Shown here: piece by piece, positions 37,461 to 49,800 of the stretch
Layout of the letters: every line of letters begins with the position of its first letter
Position numbering within the stretch: position 1 is the first letter of the stretch
From: Casuarius casuarius
Taxonomy: Eukaryota; Chordata; Aves; Casuariiformes; Casuariidae
Length of the DNA: 64,000 nt
NCBI GenBank assembly: GCA_003342895.1
Contig: PTFA01000055.1
Span: 727,267-791,266, forward strand
Direction: 5' to 3'
Notes under the pieces: model-generated
What the model saw: the letters and a program-made list of their open reading frames with translations, nothing else
Database searches by the model: none
What the model was told of the DNA's origin: nothing
Program-made: the position numbers and the translations under genes

Positions 37461-39950
37461 TTTTTTCCTACTAATTCAATCTACATTTAATCAATGAAAG
37501 TAATTTCTTGTTTGTTTAAGTCTCATATCCAATGGATCTTGAGGATTCTGAAGTAGTGCACCTCCACCCTGACCTTATCCCCTTTTTGAACTTGGACTAG
37601 TATATCAAGAATGGAATTAGTGAAAATTGCACCTTGCAAAGTTGTCATACTGCCTCACTACACATATAGTCTTCCTTTCTGCTTATACATAGCTATTATA
37701 TGCCATTTTAGAATTCAGCTTTCCCACAGATAAAATGAAAGAGATATTTGCTAGAGTTATACCTCCCAAAAGCAACAGCTGTACAGCGTAAAGAATTATG
37801 ACACACTCTCTTACAGGTGCATACATATGCATATGGAGGTTTCCACATGTATGTCTTGTATGTTCGTGTATTAATGTAAGGATCTGCCTTCCTAAGTATA
37901 GGCCATGACTGTTATTGAAAGTAGCCAGTAGTGACTTATGCAAGTTCAAGGACTTTATTGATCGGTTTAGCTGGTCTTAATCAAAATCTGTCTTCCTTTC
38001 CACTCATGGTGATTAAATAAGTCTAAGAGAGCCTGCCATCAAGTGTTTGACTTTTTATTGGTTCTCAGCAAGTGCTGTGCTCAGCATTTTAGCAGCCAGC
38101 AGTTACCAGACAGGAAGTTAAAAACTTGAGGAAAGTTTGGGAAAAAAAAGAGGGGGCAGGGAGGGATTAATTAAATCTATACAACAAATTAAACCCCATA
38201 GAGAAGCAAGAGCTCAAGCATGGCTTTTCATGCTTTGCAAATTAAGCTTTTTTTTTTTTTTTAATAAATGGTACCTTTTTAATAGTCTAAAAGATGAATA
38301 TCTGTTTGATCATAAATACTTGTGAAAAAATACTTAGAAAAAATGTTTTCAAATTTTATTTTTCAAATTATAGTCAGTGTTTTAAGGTACTTTCAATTAA
38401 AGTGACTCAAACACCACCCTATGATAGGGTTAATTTTAAGGGTTACACTATTGCATTCAGATTTCACCCAGTTACTCTGAAGAGAGATAAGCAGCAAAGG
38501 AATCAGCTATAACTTTTTAGAAGATATATATATATAGATATATATATATAGCATGTGTGTGTGTATAAATACATATTATTTATACTTGGTTTATATATAT
38601 GCAGCTAAAGATATTTTAAATAACTCAATGTGCTTATAAAAAAAGAGCTTTTCTAAAGGCATGCACAGAAGTTAGAAACATACCTTCCTAGATGATTACT
38701 GCCTTTGAGAACTTATTTGATTGACTGTAAACGGATGATAACTGAATGCTCTTCAAAGTACATTGGTAGTCTTACAGACCTGCCTCATTTTGGATTTCAA
38801 GGAATTTTGCTTTATTCCTCTCTATTTATGTTAAAAACAAAGGCATGGGAGGAGTTGCTTTTAGAGCAGCTGACAGCAAGGCAAAAACAATTTCCCTAAA
38901 GAAACAAGACTGTTTCCACAACATATCAAAGTGAGAGTCAAATAGGTAAAAGAATGCTGCTTTCTGACCATACTAAGACCTAGCAGATATCCTCCTGAGG
39001 GCATTGGGATCACCACCCACATGAGTCAAAGTATAAGGAAGGACTTCTGCAACATTAAGGATATTAATTCTTTGTCAGAGGAAGCTTAGTCCCACAAAAC
39101 AGCAAGTGCTCCTGCAGGACTGTGTGTTGCAGGAGCATGTACAGTAATGACTCAGAGTCCTGATGCAATCCATCTCTGCTTTGCTTGTGAGTATACAGCC
39201 AGCCCATAACAACATTAGTAAGAATATATGACAGAAATGAAATAACATGATTTTATTCCAAGACAAATGAAAGGGTGCATGGCAGGGAGGTTTCAGAACA
39301 AAATGTTCTTCTGATTTTGGCAAACTGTATACATGGCATCACATCACTACATTTAGTGTACCAGTTAACAATTGTACAGGTGTTAGACATTTGTAAGCCA
39401 CAGGAAGCTCCGAAATGCAGGATAAATTAAAATGAAATTGAGGAAAATAGTGATAAATTAGTTCTATTCCTAAAGATTTAACAGTAGGAATGTATATATA
39501 CTTGGTCTATTCAGCTTATGAATAGCTAAAAATATCATGAAAACCACCTAGAACGAGCACATATTTCGTTAGAAATACTTCCATTTGCCAGCAGGCTTGG
39601 ATCATCCAATACAGATACTAATTGATATCATTTAGCCAGTGAATTCTCTGGAATCAACATTCTTTTGAAGAATTGTTCAAATTTTTCTCACCCTATCAAC
39701 TAACATGGTCTTATTCTTCTCTAAATCATTTGTCATTGTAATGGCTTTTTTCAATATATGGAAAAGGCCATATACATTTATGAGAGCAATGTAAACACTT
39801 ACAGAATCTCAAAATCAGAGTGTAATTCACAGTGGATAAGGTTGTTCAGTTTTTTTTCTTTTTAAAAAAAAGACGCTTCTCTCCTTCTGAAAATTCCAGC
39901 CGTGTAAGAACACGTTCATAGTTCAATTATAATGATACTTCACATCAAGA
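37461..39950. other. Non-coding DNA, no gene seen
   Basis: AT-rich sequence with a 15-T run (38248-38262) and a TA/TG microsatellite (38523-38565). Open frames are short, without domains. Confidence 0.55.
38523..38565. repeat. (TA)n-(GT)n microsatellite
   Basis: Two blocks of alternating TA around a GA interruption, then six GT units. Likely length-variable. Confidence 0.9.
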
Positions 39951-39984
39951 AAGATAACCCTGTGCTCAACTGTCAGTTGGTCCT

Positions 39985-40065
39985 TAAGTACTTTAGTGAA
40001 CAGGGATAAATTTAAGCAGATGTATAATATTAAGTATGTGCTTAAATATTTGGCTGATTTGGAAG
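39985..40065 (+). repeat. Old interspersed repeat fragment
   Basis: Two related words follow each other: CTTAAGTACTTTAGTGAACAGGG (shortened: CTTAAGTACTTTAG, then GAACAGGG) and GTGCTTAAATATTTGGCTG. Both resemble the old amniote theme GCTTAAGTGCTTTGCTGAATCGG from memory. The second shares TTAAGTATGTGCTTAAAT exactly with 29080-29097, which supports a dispersed repeat. Confidence 0.4.
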
Positions 40066-40786
40066 AGGAAACATTTACAGCCCTTTTGCTATAGGACAAC
40101 CACAGCCTGCGCAGCTTACTAATTACAGAAGTCTGCATTAGGCCTGGCAGCTTTTCCTGTCTTTATGTCATTGGAGCAGGAGAAGCAGGATGGGTGGGAT
40201 GGCACACTAAGGCTAGATACTGAATGCAAAGTTTGGAACAGGATTGAAAACATGTTTTCAGGATGTGTTTATTTGAGGGGTTGTTTCAAGCCCATCTCTG
40301 TGCAAATGCTTTTTCCATTTCCACATTTTTATTAGATCCATTTAAAGTTCTACACTACAGCCATGTGTTAGAAATTAATGCAGTGCCAAAGAATGCTAAT
40401 GAAGCTGAAATGGTAAACAGAGCTATGTTATTCAAGCATGTCCAACCTTTAAACTCCCACTATATTTTTATCACAAAGAATAACTCCCAGAAAAAATATC
40501 CAGGAAGCAAGTGAAAATAAATTGTTACCTCTCTGCTGTGCACCATAAGGTGGATGAGAAAGGAATTTCTGGGGTTGCTTGATTTGTTTTGCTTTTACCA
40601 ATTTTCACCTCATTAATTCTGGACAGTGCTTGCACCTTCAGAACAAGACTCACAGTACTCCTGTATTTTCTTGTGTTCTCACTTCAGATTTCTCTGCAGG
40701 TCCTGTGTGAGAGCATTTGAGGCACTGAGAAACGTAGAGCAGCTGGGCACAGGGGAACGATGTAAGGAAAGGTAGTGCCTTTGGAT

Positions 40787-40806
40787 TTATTTTATTTTAT
40801 TTTTTA
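40787..40806. repeat. (TTTTA)n microsatellite
   Basis: About four TTTTA units leading into the repeat fragment at 40805. Confidence 0.8.
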
Positions 40807-40880
40807 AACATGCTTGTAAACACCTAGCACAGTAAGGTGCTATAATAATGTGAATAATAAAAGCAGCAGCAATAATAATG
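40805..40880 (+). repeat. CORE-SINE/old LINE tail-like fragment
   Basis: GTAAACACCTAGCACAGTAAGG followed (as two pieces: ACACCTAGCACAG, then GGTGCTATAATAATG) by AATAATAA resembles the tail of old amniote CORE-SINE or LINE repeats, which read roughly TGTAAAGCACCTAGCACA...GGTGCTAC...AATAATAATAA. It is decayed; the call is by eye. Confidence 0.45.
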
Positions 40881-41006
40881 TCCCAAGGAGAGAGTGGGTT
40901 ATTTGCTGGCTAACTGCCAGTCAAGGATAATACATGCCTTGAGAAAGTTCCCACTGACCGCTTTGAAATACAACTGTTAGAAAGGCAAGGTGAGACTCTG
41001 CACTGA

Positions 41007-41034
41007 GGGGGAGTCGGGGCGGGGGGCATGAGGG
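41007..41034 (+). other. G-quadruplex motif
   Basis: Four G runs (5, 4, 6 and 3 bases) separated by AGTC, C and CATGA fit the G3+N1-7 rule. It is the strongest such motif I saw, within AT-rich DNA. It could fold on the plus strand and affect transcription or sequencing coverage. Confidence 0.75.
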
Positions 41035-41280
41035 AGTGAGGACGTGATGAAGTATCAGATGAGGGAGGAAACTTTTAGCTTGCCTACTACATTCTCAGAA
41101 GCCTCGTTCCCGTTTTGCGCAATCAAGAAACATAACTACTCCTGCTTCTCTACCCCAAGCGAGAAACAAGTGAAACCAAAAAGTGATCATGGTGTTTTCT
41201 ACCTGTCAGACACCTCTTTCTGCAGCAAAGAGATGAAGCAACATTCTAAAGCCTCCATGATTATTGCAAATGTATGCACC

Positions 41281-41540
41281 CCTTAGATTTCACATATTAG
41301 CATTGCTGAGCACTAATTAAGATTTCATGACATGATCTGTGTTTACATGTCACTGTAAATCATCAATATGAAAGGTCATCCTCTTATATGTAATAAATCC
41401 AGCCAATGAAAATTAGTGAAAAGGAGGTAAATACCAGAAGATATCAGGAGTCTTATGCCTGACATAAATTGTCATAGAATTAGCTTTTCCATGTTATTCT
41501 GGCACTTCTGCATGGAAGTCCAAGATGGAAACCAGCCACA
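41281..41540. promoter_or_regulatory. Candidate conserved non-coding element
   Basis: Complex AT-rich sequence with CACTAATTAAG, TGACAT, CAGCCAATGAAAATTAG and TCATAGAATTAGC words and no simple repeats or open frame. The texture is that of a developmental enhancer. No conservation test was possible. Confidence 0.25.
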
Positions 41541-42198
41541 AAAATTACATTTCTTAACTATTCCTTAATAAATATTTGATTCTTCATTGATTCGGGAATG
41601 TCAGCTCTCAAATGGCTGGTTTACTTTTCTTTCAACTAGACATCCAAACTTTACTAAATATATCCTGATTATAAGAGCTGTTATGAATAATTTCCTCCTG
41701 TGATATAAAATCACCATAACAATCATGTTTTGTGTATATTTTGAAGTTTGAGAGGCTGGTTATGGGTAGGAAGCTAACTTCATCAATTTCAAAATGTTGA
41801 TAGCTCTGATTATTATCAGTAACGATAGATATTTAAAAGCATTTAGCTTTTTCAGATATCAAAGACCACTCAAAAGAAGGCATATGAATGCATTACAACA
41901 TTTAAAAATAATCAGAAAATTATATCAAGGTGTCTGCAACATGCTAGTGGAGCACCGATAGCTTATTTTTAACAGTCCATAAAAAACCCCCAAAACCGTC
42001 CAACTCCCACTCTATGTAAGTATTGATAAAGACTTAATATTTAAAACAGGAATCAAATTAATTATGAGTATAACTCCATGGATCTCAGTAGAATTTGGCT
42101 ATGAATTAACTTAACCCTCTAGTTTTTCCCCTATTCTCTGGCACCTTTTAATGGAAGTGGTTCCAAGGGACAAAAAGTGAAAGGGGCAGCTGCTTTAA
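41541..42198. other. AT-rich non-coding DNA, no gene seen
   Basis: Nothing beyond scattered A/T runs. Confidence 0.5.
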
Positions 42199-42696
42199 GA
42201 GGTACTTCTTTGTATTCAGCATCAACGTACCCCTTTGGAAGAAGAATGGGGGTTTCTGAGAGTGACCTTAATACAAATAGCGTCAGGAGTGCTGCAGCAG
42301 AACTTTTCTCTTGCTGAGCCTTATCAGTCCTTTGCTCTTTCTTCATCAGTCAGACAAGAACCATGGCCCAATAAACAGGAGCCAAGTGTCATCTGTGCAA
42401 AAAGACAGGCCCTCTACAGCATTTATGTAAAAGCTCAAGGACAGCACTTCTCCTCATGGGAGTCTTCACAAGGAAGACACAGGGCAAAGGAAGGAAGTGC
42501 CAGTAATCAGAAAGAACATCTGATTGTTTCTACTTTCTTTTTTCGGTCTTTTCTTCCAATATACTTCTACCAAGTGTGCCCTCAAATGTACTTTCCATCT
42601 AGCCTCTGTTCCCCAAACCTTTGCCTATCTGAGGGATTCAGTGGCACACAGTATCAGACAAAGAAGCATTCAAAAAATTTCAGTTTCCCTTCATAG
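42199..42696 (+). other. Longest open frame, product unknown
   Basis: The frame is open from after a TAA at 42196-42198 to a TAG at 42694-42696, about 165 codons, with no ATG near its beginning; the first start-like codon is TTG at 42235. The peptide has no recognisable domain, and its C-terminal part is Phe/Ser/Pro rich, as random pyrimidine-rich DNA gives. A minus-strand frame (42131-42346) overlaps it. There is no poly(A) signal directly behind. It is long for chance in AT-rich DNA, so it is noted but not called a gene. Confidence 0.15.
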
Positions 42697-42699
42697 AGG

Positions 42700-45600
42700 T
42701 TTTGACATTCTGAAGGAATACTTTTTTCACTCATGTAAATAACATTAAACACACCTGTCTTTGAACTGTGATCAGAATATATCCTCATTTGGACATCAAA
42801 GTTCATGCTGTATTGACAGTTCAACTACTAACTTTCACAGCCTTCCTGAAGCAAAAAGCCCAGATCTTTTCAAAGCCTTTTTTCTCTCCTTCTCTTTGAA
42901 GGATGATTTGATAATCTGTCCAGTCATCATGTTGATCCTTTATGTTGAATAACTTCCAAACTCCTAGGCATGGATTTGCTTTATGTGATTAGTATTGTAA
43001 CTAATTATGTATTGTGAATTAACCATCACAGTGATGCAAAGAATTTTAGAAATAATTTGTTTAGATAAGTGGCTGCCTAAAACACTTATAGAATCATTAA
43101 CAGCACAGGAAATTAAAGATAGGGTTTCAGCATAGGGTAGAAGATAGTTATTGCCTAGTGAGGCAAGAGAATATATATTTCTTTAAAGAAATATACAGGG
43201 AGATAGTTTTTACACAGGAACTCCTTGGCACTCTGCTCTTCTGTGTTCCTCCATAGTCATCTTATCTACACTATTCTGTTAACTTTAGCTTCTACTCTAA
43301 TGCTGATGATATCTCAAATGAGATGCAGTTTTGAGTCTTTAATAATTTGACATCATTCCTCATGTTCTATCTTAGGTAAAACCCCTGACTTCCAAACCAT
43401 TCAGCTAAGTCTCTCCAAAATGAGCGCAAGAGAAGCGTCCTCACTTGCAATTCTATCAACTCTACCTCTTCCACCTGCTTCCTGTAATCTTGACATCAAC
43501 CTTGGCCTTTAAGATTTCACACCATTTTTTTTCGTATCTCCAACTTTTGATGGAAACTCCATCAAAGTGATTAATTTATTAACTTTCTCTTACACATACC
43601 TGGATTCTCTACAGTCTCCTTTGGTTTAAAAATCTCTGTGCCCCAACAGATAGAGAATCACCCTATCCCCCTATGCAATGGTCAACATGCCATATATCTT
43701 CAAAAGAAGAAAAGAGGCTAAATACCCTATGGAAGAGAATTATCACATTTTTTTTTCTCTTAATCTGACAAATTCAGATCCAACAAAAATAGCTTTGAAA
43801 TTTTTCTATTTAATATAAAAGTATAACCTCTCTTTTCAGTTCTACATCCTACTTGTAGCAATTTTATTAAATTACTACAGTAATCAGCTGAGACCCATTA
43901 AGTGTTAGCTTGACCTGCTTCTCAAGTATCTAAGCAGATGCAGCTGGAATGAAAACAGATGGAAGGTGTAAATGAGAAGATTCAATTAACATTTTTTCTC
44001 CTTCTCATATGAGCTTCAAAAAGAAACTCCCCCAGGACTGAAAGTGATCCCTTAATTTAAGAAATATCTTTCTCCTCTATTCAAAATAAAATCTTTTAAT
44101 GTCATTGTAAGCCATTTGGTTTCAGCCTGGGAAACTGAGTGTTCACAGATTCATGATATGACTAAAGGAACAACAAAATCAAGCTGAATCAAAAGTGTGT
44201 AATTACTATCTAAATGGAGAATTAACCAAATCAAATGGGAGAGCCTTAAGCATATTTAAGTGAGCTAAACAGCAAAAAACATTGGTACAAGAATTTACTA
44301 TAAAATTAGAAATATATGCAATGTTTACATTATCAAACATAAAAATAAAACTTTTATATATGAAGATGGTCACAGGTACGGTAGACCCTCATTTGGCATT
44401 GCTGGATATAGCTCTGCTTATTTCAGGGAAAGTACACTGATTTACACTAGAGGATCTATACGAATGACCTTTCAGAAGGGATCAGTACAGTAAAGAGATA
44501 TATAAATAACCTGATTTTAATTAAATATTATTCTAATGAGATTATGGCACTTTAATCCAAATGCAGATTCAGCCTAAGCTTTTGCTCTATTATTGGTGTG
44601 GAGTTAGCTTGGTTTTCATTGTAACACCCTTTTGTATAACCACAGGTTTTTAAGAGGATTTTATAACCAAGTTATCTAACAAGTAGCTTTGTAAATAATA
44701 CCTTGCAAATGGCCTTAAAATAACATAACTACATTATATTGTAGTATATTGTATTAACGATATCCAAGTCTGTGAAGAAAATCAGCAAAAAGAATAAAAA
44801 CCACTAAAGCCCACATTCATTTCACTTACATTTAGGATCTGAAGTGGCAAAGATAGAAATTTAATTTAAAGTAGAAATCCAAGTTCCTTTTTTAATCACT
44901 GAGTGAGAGAAGCACTTTCGGAAGGTTTCATTCTCCTAAGATCATAACAGTCTATCCAAGCTCAAATACACTTCTTAAAAAGTCTCAAATACATTTCTTA
45001 GAGTCTGTTCCCACTGCCTCTGATTGTCTCAATCTGCGTAAAATAATTAAGCATTCAGCAGGCCAAAGAAAGCATGAGAACCTCTCATGAGAGTTTAGAA
45101 GCCCTTAAATATAAGAAAAAAATCCAACCATCTCACCAGGCTACTTGAAGTATAACAGGATCCGAAAATGGAGACGATTTTTCAGCTACTCACCCTCCTT
45201 CGATCATGGAATTTTGGAGTACTTATTCTTTCCTATGTTCAGATTGGGGGAATGAACATTATTTATTTTGCCAATTTCCAATCACTTCTTTTTGTTAATG
45301 TTGTGTTTTCCTGAGTAGGTTTAAGAATAATTATAGGCCAGGCTCAGGAGGAATAATATCCTTCTCAGCAGAACTTTTCTAAATAGATAGTACAGATATA
45401 TGTGTGCCAATCACTCAGCAAGAGATTGCAGAACATATTAATGTCTTCTCAGAGTAAAATTTGCTGCAAATCTAGTATATATTAGCCTCACATTGATGTA
45501 TGATGAAGGGATGTAGATCAAATAGTGGTGAAAGTAGGATGTAAAGCTGAAAAATTATCTTTCAAAGGACAAATAAGGGCAAAATAATTTAAATCAACCC

Positions 45601-46440
45601 ATGTTTTACAACTTCCTAAGAATAAAGAAGAGGAAGGTTTGCCTACTGAGGAACTGTCTACAGATTTTTGATAAAAACAGATTTGCATAAAATTTATTAT
45701 GTTAGAATTTCTATTGTTCTACTCCAATTTCTTAGTAACTAGAATTCTTACCTTTTGCAGTGTTTCAACTCTTATAATATATAGCTGTCTTTTCTTTACC
45801 ACATTGGTGACAATGATTTGCATTTACATTCTTTTTTTTACTTCAAAGTAGCATTTACAAAGAATTCTTCCTCACAAAATTCTTTCTTATCCTCAGCTGA
45901 TATGCAAACTTTCCTCAAATGAGTCTTCCTGCCCCTTGAAAATGCAGACATCTCTTCACAGAACATGACAATTGCTTTATAATGCATAGCAGCCATCCAC
46001 AACAGCTCTGCAAAAGTATGCAGTAGGCCTCTATGTATATCAACATCGACATATACGAACAGATTCAGCAGACAAAATATAATTTCTTACACTCAAATGT
46101 GGCTGAGAGTGAATGTTAACAGTCTCCTAGAAAAGATATTTTCATGTATTTTGAAAGCATAAGAAGTTAGGTGCTTAGTTTTCCTTTTCTCCATAAAGTT
46201 TGAAGCACTGTCTGCCTACTAAAGATTGTGGATGAAGAAGAAAAGTTAACATTATTTTCTAATAAACTCTGTGGCTGACTGAAAAGAAGTATTGGATTAT
46301 AAAGGAAGTTCATTCTGTGTGCATGGCAAAAAATGAGCAAATAGTAAGTGGATGGTACAAAAGCAAATGGAATAGGGGACATTCAGGGGTAATCACTGCA
46401 TCCTCTTAGTTCCTCTATAAAACTTAAATATAGCAGTCCC
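42700..46440. other. AT-rich non-coding DNA, no gene seen
   Basis: Almost 4 kb of plain AT-rich sequence. No open frame above about 75 codons and no repeats recognised. Confidence 0.6.
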
Positions 46441-46448
46441 TCCCCTGC

Positions 46449-46853
46449 TTGGTCCCTGGGTGGAATGCTATACAGGTATTAGGAAAAAAAGATTCATTGA
46501 ACTCTTTCTCTCTCTTTTACAAAAGAGATGGGACAGTACACAATAATGTATGTCTAGACCATCCTTTGGGAGTAGATCTCAAGGCCATCCTTACAACAAG
46601 ATTTGCTGTTCGAATGGAGAGTGAACGTGAAAGTCCAGGAGTGCTGATGGGGCAGACTTTGGAGTGCATGGGAGCCACCCTAGACAAGCTGCCTGAGGGC
46701 TGCATGTATGGAATGCAGGTGGACATTTCTGCACTAGCAGCCACCTATCTATGGCTGCAGAACCCAATTCCTATCTATAAAAAATATAATGCAATCATAA
46801 ACCTTATCATTAACTTGTAAAATAGATGAACTATTTAAATAATGCCCAATAAA
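46449..46853 (+). other. Possible terminal exon or retrocopy
   Basis: A 123-codon open frame ends at TAA 46818-46820, and an AATAAA poly(A) signal follows at 46848-46853. A pyrimidine tract ending in ACAAAAG lies at about 46500-46524, as before a splice acceptor. The stretch 46570-46770 is richer in G+C than its flanks and translates to a non-repetitive peptide (for example ILTTRFAVRMESERESPG and MYGMQVDISALAATYLW). I do not recognise the family. A real 3' exon would begin near 46525; a decayed retrocopy or transposon piece is equally possible. No ATG-led upstream exon is evident. Confidence 0.25.
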
Positions 46854-49800
46854 ACTATTCGTTTTAAGTTAACATGATTCAACTCCATATTGGAGTAATC
46901 AAATCATTTCTGTTAAGTTTAGAAATACAACATGTATCAGAAATTTTTTTCTCTCTTGAAACCTTAAGGACACCCCAGCTAGTGATAATTGGACAGTCAA
47001 GCTAAGTATTTCTTAAACAAAAAGAAAAAAGTGCCACTACCCTGCAGATGATCAAAGGAAACAAATTTGGCATTTAATCCATAAAAATTTGACAAAGAGA
47101 GGGGATTTTGCTTGGTGCTCCAACAGCAAAAGACCTAATTGCTGGTGGCATTATTGCTGGAAATAGACATTCAGATTTAAGGTGAAACAAAACAAAAAAT
47201 AATCCAGATTCATATTCTAGATGGTTGATACAGGATAATTAGTATTCTACGCTATATGTAGATATCCAGTGGAAATTTTCTGGTCAAAATAGCTATCAAT
47301 ATCAAATATAATTACATGCCTATTGCAGTCTCTGCACAAGGACAGGTAAATGCATAGACAAACCAGAATGTTGCCAAGTTAGGATGATGACACTTGCTTG
47401 ACCAGATAATATGAAATCTGAACTATCATGAAGAAATGTTGAGAGAATTTTAAATTAGTCAGTTCAGTAAAGTATATGCCCAGCAGTAAGTATGCCATTA
47501 ATTACATCAAAATTAAATTTGCATTTGAAACAATTATATAGCCCATATACTTATAAGTTCCTCTATAGACTTTGTCTTTTCCTAACTTGGGTTAGGGCTC
47601 AAATGAATATGTAATTGCCTTAGATTCCCTTGTAATGAATGGCTTTCAATAGCTTAATTTTTAACAACAGAAATATGCATATGTCCCCTCTCTTTCAGTG
47701 TATGTTTTGTGGAAATAAATGTACTGCTTGTCATAGGGTGCTTAGAAAACATTGAGACGGAGCTCTTCAAAGCTTTACACACGCTGTGCATGGCATATTG
47801 CAGTACACAGAAAGTATGTGCTCTTTGGGCAAAAACCTCACTAAACTGATAGATGCCTAAGAATAGCCATCACTTGAAGTCAGCAGACTAAGGGAGTGAT
47901 GCAAACTCCACAGAAAGAAGGCATAGAGAAAATGAACAATGTTTTAGAAAATTGACTAGGTTTAAAAGAGATGCCTTTTACTGCTAGATATTCTCCAACT
48001 TGATTCCTCTTTTGGAGTTTGGAGTTTGGATGTCTTTTGGAGACATCTTAATGAAGTTAGGCAGGGTTTTTTTGTGAAAAGGACAGACTTCAAAACAGCT
48101 GTTAACTGGTAGCAAGGTGAAGGCTGGTTGATAGGTCCCTATTCATTTATTTCAGACAACTTCACTTGTACTTCACTTACAACAACAACCAGCCAAATAT
48201 TACGACAGTCTTCTCCTGTGACCCTGCAGTCATTAACAGAGTGCTATTTTGTCTCTCCACTTCTCTCTGACCTGTAACTACTCCTTCTGTTTGAAAGTTT
48301 GCTATAGTCACTCTTTCTAGGCACCTCTAGGCATATTTGGGTGAAACATTATCTTTAAGAATTTTTTTTCTCTACTTAGACAACTGAATAAAGTTTGCCA
48401 GCTTTTTAAACACACTGAGTATCTGTAATACTTTTGAAACCAGTGAATATTTTAGGGGCTCCAACTCTTACCTTACTGGACATATTCCGGCTTTTTCTAG
48501 ACAGTGACATTCAGAAGGTTTGGCCTAAGTCTTTTTGAGCTCCTGTAGTTACTTTTATCTTCTTAGGACTGGTAATTTCATTTTACAAATATTAACTGAT
48601 TATTTCTTCTCCCTTTCCTGCACTGACACATGCACCTTTTCAGAAATTAATTTTAGAATTGTCATTTTAAGCTCTCCTCTATCCTCCTCTTCCTTCTGTG
48701 TTTTGGGACCAATAACACTGCAATAACTGCAAATGTGCTCTTTGAGAACTTGGAAGTATGACTGCCATACATCATCTTAGGTGTTAGCAGATACCCTACA
48801 ATAACCATTATCGCTGCATTATGAAGGCAATGATAGATCAATAGGAGGGTGCTAGGGAAGCAAGGGGTTGTAATGAAAGTTTCTTGTCCATTGGGCATTC
48901 AGACTAATAGCAATATAATTAATTGATCCAAAAGAAAATGACTACTACATTCATTTTGCATTTGTGTTATTGTATATGCATGTTGGTTACAATACAGAAA
49001 GGATAGTAAGTGACATGCTTTATTTTGTTTTTGAATAAATTATTTTTTCCTTGATCTTTTCTGTGCCTTTTAATGAAATTTCTTATGTATTTTTTTATTG
49101 TTCTGTCTTTTTGAATTATTTTCCAAAACATAACTGACTCCATCTTATGTTCAGTTCTGAAGAGCTCCTGACTTGTGTCTTTCCTACCACGAGACAAACG
49201 ATATTAAGCTCCATGTTTGCTCAATAATTTCTGGTTCTTACAGTTGCACTGGCCTCATCTTTTACTTGGGTAAAAAGCACTCTGATGTTGCTTTTCATCT
49301 AAATGCTTCTGTTTACCTATAATGAGGTATAAATTATGACTACATGCACAGGTTCTACAATATTTTGTGATATTTTAACCTAAGTACTGCTGACCAAAAT
49401 GACCATTTTTTTATATTGTGTATTAGAATGTCTGGCTTGTTCTAGTAAAAAGTCATTCTACACAGAAGATTATTCTCCGAGGAATTAGAATATCTAGTGC
49501 TTCCTCTCAGTCAGGAAACAAGAAATGTGCTTTCTTAATTCATGATTAGCTTAAAAGCACATAAAGAAAATTCCAGTCGAGTCTTCTAGTGTAATGTTTT
49601 AAGGGGAGCACAAGATGAGCTTGAGAACAAAGGCATTTTGTTTTTCAGAAAATCCTATAAGAATATATGGTAAGACACAAAGAATTTTTTAAAAATCTGA
49701 ATTAGATTTAATCTGAAATTAGATTTATTATAGACCCAATAATACATATAATTCACTCGGAGACTATTTATGAATGTGCTTAGAAACTGACAGACTCAAA

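Noticed and set aside
38523..38565. Regular repeats as a CRISPR-like array
   Set aside because: They are plain dinucleotide microsatellites without spacers, and the genome is vertebrate.
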